A stretch of 64,000 bases of DNA from Allodiplogaster sudhausi. Its lineage: Eukaryota; Nematoda; Chromadorea; Rhabditida; Diplogasteridae. Where the stretch lies: NCBI GenBank assembly GCA_945643635.1, contig CALZFC010000113.1, positions 249,001 to 313,000 on the forward strand, in the 5' to 3' direction. Both the position numbers and the translations under genes were made by a program. Every line of letters begins with the position of its first letter. Within the stretch, counting starts at the first letter, position 1. Below the pieces are notes generated by a model. The model made no database searches. It had not been told where the DNA came from and worked only from the letters and a program-made list of their open reading frames with translations. Of this stretch, positions 60,401 through 64,000 are shown in pieces.

Positions 60401-63400
60401 GCATCGAAGTGAATACATATCATTGTGAACAACGTAATCTTCTCCTTGGTAGTTGAGCACTTTCTTGGGCGTCTGAAATTGCACCACTTCAGCTGTGAAA
60501 GTAGTGAATAGACAGCCAACCACAGCGACGTAGACAGTATCCGATTTGATGTTTGCGAGGAGTGGACAAGTCTTGCTGCAGCCATCTCCGAGAGTCACGA
60601 CTGTACTGTCGTCGTCGTGCCGTTTCCATCCGCCTTCCTTGCCGCCGACACACGTGAAGGTGTGGCCGCTCTTCGTCAGCTTCGTGTCCAACGTCCACAG
60701 AATTCCTGTGTGACACAAAAGATTGCAATCAATAGCTAGAGTAAAATGAAATAAAGACATCCAACAATCACCGTCTCCAATGCATTCGATGGTGACACTC
60801 TCCCCTTCGAAAACGTAGACGTACTGATCGATTTTCTGGATGTTTGAAGAATTCTTTGTAATGGTGACGCGGTCTTTAGTCTAAACAAAGTTCATCAAAT
60901 GGCTACTTTTCGCTTCCAGCCCAGACCAGTAACATGACAAGATCTCTTCTTACGTCTTGCTCCTTGATCTTACAGGCGAGTTTGCAGGTGAACTTCTTAT
61001 GGTGGTACTTCTCTCCCTTGGAGTCTTTCCAATATTCGCCATTAATACATTCCAATGTCTCTTTTCCATTGCCAGTGGCAGGCGGAGCAGGCAGGTACCC
61101 ATCGTCGCATCCCACCGTAACCTTGCAGCCCGGCCCATAGCGAGCCTCCGTTTTGCATGATGGCTCCATCACCTTGAACATCTAACTCATTACACCAAGC
61201 AGAGAAATCGACGACTGACATTTCCGTGAGAGGGAGTGGGATCGTCGCACTGCTTCACTTGATCTGGCACGCAGTTCTCAGGAGTGTCCTGGCACGACCA
61301 ATTCGTTCTTTCCATTAGGCATCAAAAAGACTTTAGACTTACCGTCACTTGATTGTTCTTCGATCTGTCGACATATCTTCCAGTATTCTCATCGCACTCG
61401 AGCACCTGCTCGTTATTCTTCTCGTAAGGAGAGCCAGAGGGATAGTGGTAGCCTTAAACAACTCCTTAGATCTTCAGGAGCAACGATAGGAGAAAATTTG
61501 ATGATAGGTTATTTCTATTTCGTATCAGCTTGTGTGTAAACTTAGTATTTATGTATCTTCAAATAGAATTACCAGGAATGCACTTGTAGACATATCGACT
61601 GCCAGCAAGGACCGAATTGCTCTTTCCAGACCGACGAACACTGTCGGTCTTTAAATTTTACATATGTAAATACAGGTTTCTTTCCACCATGCTATGTAAT
61701 TTCTTTTGATGTACTATGTAGCAGACTAATAGCTTACCCTGACTTCTCCACCCTCTGGTTTGGCCGTGATGGTCGGACAGATCTTGACGCAGATATCTCC
61801 TGGAAGTTGCTCGGCTGCGGGGTGGTGTTTGTTCTGCCAGGGCCGTCCTGCTCCTCCCTTGCAGATGTACTCCACTGGTCCCGATCCGTCGTCGTTATCA
61901 TCCGTAACGTTGTGAGCAGACCCTGCAGAATCGTTGCATAATTCTAAGCCTTGTAAGTCCGGCTCACCATCCAAGCAGGCGACTCGCACGACAGTTTCCT
62001 CCTTGTAGTATGCGACACCTTCCACAGTTCTGATCGGCTTAGCCGAGATGAATCGCGCGTTCTTCGAGACTCCCTTGTCGGCACAGCCGGGAACGCATGT
62101 CAATGGTTTGACTTCCTGAAGTCGATTCACTCTTCTTCTACCAGTCTTCTGCCAGCCCCCTTACCGCCTTAGAATTGACGTCGACCCAATTGCTGCTGGT
62201 TCCGTTGTCGACACACTGGATTTGCTGCTTCGTCGTAGTCGTGCGATTCTCGGGGAAGTATCCTGAACATGCATTCTTAGCCACTCCTAAGAGCTGCGGC
62301 CTTACCTTCGTCACATTCAAGAGTCATCTTGCAGTCGGGACTCGTCTTGCCATTGGCAACGGAGCATCCCTGCTGGTTCGTGACGGTCACTCCCTCAGGC
62401 GGATTCTTGGGGTCGATGGGCGAGCAGCCCGGCTTCACTCCCTCCATACAGTTCTTCACTGCTGCATTCTTCTCATTGCTCTGCTTGTTGATGTAGTTGT
62501 CAGTGCCTCCCTTGCATACGAGAGTCTGCATGTTGCTCTGCGCCTCGGGGGATCCTTCGGGGTACTTGAAGCGGTCCATGCACACGAAAGTGTACTCTTC
62601 GCCCTCCAGGACCTTGCTCTCGCCATCGATGAAGAATGGTGAAGGAGCCTCAACGATTTGGGATTACAATTTCTAGATTGCACTTCAGACTCATAGACTG
62701 ACATATCTTCTCTTGACATTGTTCGGATCATTCTCCGGTTTGAGTTCGTTGCACATTGCCTTGCAGGCGTCTCCGGGTGTTCTGGCAGTCTGTTTAGTGG
62801 CTGGTTTGAACCACTTGTCTTGTCCACCTCGACACTCATAATTGACGATTGCCGGCTTGGTCTTCTTGTCGTCCTCATTGACGAAGCCCTCTTTGCACTT
62901 GACGTTGACCTGAACTCCCTGACGGACGAGCTTCTTTCCTCCGTAGTTGATGACTCTGTCTCCGGATGGCGGGCCATCTTCGTATGTGGCTGAGGGCATT
63001 GTCTCAGGGAACTCGCAAGCGGGAATACATTTGAATGGCTTGACATTCTTCTTGCCCGTCTTCTTGTCCACCCAGCCATCTTCTCCTGCTTTGCACTCGA
63101 GTTCTTGAGTTCCATCAGAAGGGAGATCGGAAGTGTCCTCAGGGACAAATCCTTCCTTGCAACGAAGAGTGACCGTACACTTCTCCCGTGTCAGTCCGTC
63201 CGCCGTTCCGCAGTCGTTCTCCTTCGTGATCCCTGCATTCTCCCGTGGAAGAAGAGAGCAGCCCTCCGCGCCCTTCGCCACGCAAGTCATCGGCTTAGCC
63301 TACAAAGAATGGATCACTCTTAGTCCTCCTTTGCCCCCTTCGCATTTTATGATTCTTAGTGGAATCTTAAGACCATCCACCTGATCATTATTGGTCGTCT

Positions 63401-64000
63401 CATCGAACCACTTCTGGGTGCCTCCACGACAGATAAGTCGCTGTGCTCCGCCAGGATAGGCCGGAGTACCCTTCGGAAGCTCGTAGCCTAAGAAGGATGA
63501 CGTGAGGAATTGAAAAGGGTCAAATGGTAGTCTGACCTTCCTCGCAAGTGACAGTGGTGACTGCATCGGAGAAGACGACAATCTTTCCCTTGTGACGGAA
63601 AGAAGAAGAGGGTTCAGTCCGCTTCGTGCCCTTTGCCAATTCTGGCAGCTCACAAATGGGATTGCAGCGGCCGGGCTGCTGATTCCCTTGGTTAGATCCT
63701 GAAGAAGAATACTTTTTGCCTGTCTCAATGCCAGATCCAGTCAACTCACTTTTGTTCTTCCATCCATCGAACTCGTCGCACACGAACTCGATTGGATCGG
63801 CTTCCCGGTCGGGCGCAGAAGGACGCACGTAATCTGTAAGCAAGCACCACAAAGAACTTCATTGTAGCTGCTCAAGGAAGTCTTGCCAGGCTTGCATTCG
63901 GTGGAGATGACGACCCCTTTTCGGTAGAGTTCCGTGTTCCTGTTCTTCCCCTATAGTTTCTGCTTTGAAGTGAAAAATTTTTTCGTGTAATGAAACATTT
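54451..64000 (-). CDS. Very large secreted protein of sushi/CCP-like modules, partial
   Basis: The gene runs off the right edge, so the start is not seen. Many short exons encode repeated modules of the complement-control (sushi) type. Each has a first Cys in a CEFPE- or CxxLPE-like motif, a second in VxCxxGF/Y, a third in ECxxGxxxW, and a fourth 15-25 residues later. Examples are at about 63851-63540, 63488-63300, 63300-62700, 62650-62280, 62130-61740, 61181-60903, 60710-60330, 60190-59990, 59385-58820, 58150-58015 and 57300-57040. A Pro/Thr-rich linker is encoded at about 55862-55795. The exon 54641-54451 ends HFGLNLFN and then stop. Many modules carry Lys-rich insertions (KKTGKKN) between the third and fourth Cys. 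The role is probably extracellular adhesion or protein binding. It may be more than one gene; no membrane segment was seen. Confidence 0.7.
55118..55160. repeat. (ATGT)n microsatellite
   Basis: A run of ATGT/ACAT tetranucleotides in an intron of the CCP-like gene. A similar ATGT run adjoins the right end of transposon copy B at 54106-54120. Confidence 0.9.

Overview
The window is animal nuclear DNA and most likely comes from a nematode. Its protein-coding genes are split by many short introns. It combines a eukaryotic UDP-galactopyranose mutase (present in nematodes, absent from vertebrates), tandem delta-9 acyl-CoA desaturases, a PEPT-type peptide transporter and an NCA/NALCN cation-leak channel. 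Four genes have an AG splice acceptor within a few bases upstream of the start ATG, as expected for spliced-leader trans-splicing. The species cannot be named from the sequence. Coordinates were worked out by hand; exon ends are exact only where stated.

Layout, left to right. 1-8054 (-): the 5' and middle part of a very large Ser/Thr-rich, mucin-like protein that runs off the left edge, with a 36-bp coding repeat array. 8257-9856: a foldback transposon with TA target-site duplication and CAGT...ACTG ends. 12317-13280 (+): a six-exon secreted acidic protein with many dibasic sites. 13519-15704 (-): UDP-galactopyranose mutase. 16516-18218 and 20523-22603 (-): two delta-9 desaturases, with a tentative single-pass membrane protein gene between them. 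24166-24470 (-): an unresolved membrane-segment exon. 26631-33827 (+): a proton-coupled oligopeptide transporter with a large minisatellite in one intron and a 2.65-kb foldback element in another. 34201-46311 (-): a full-length NALCN/NCA channel whose four pore loops give the E-E-K-E filter; it carries a second copy of the same foldback element in an intron. 49747-50254 (-): a two-exon secreted orphan. 51040-64000 (-): one or two genes built from sushi/CCP-like modules, running off the right edge and interrupted by a second TA-type foldback element that itself contains another transposon.

The genes do not form a pathway. They look like ordinary neighbours: membrane lipid desaturation, galactofuranose precursor synthesis, peptide uptake, neuronal excitability and extracellular matrix or surface proteins. 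The unusual content is in the non-coding part: several families of foldback or MITE elements, two of them nested inside others; tRNA-like modules inside elements; repeated use of GC-AG introns; and abundant CT/GA tracts.
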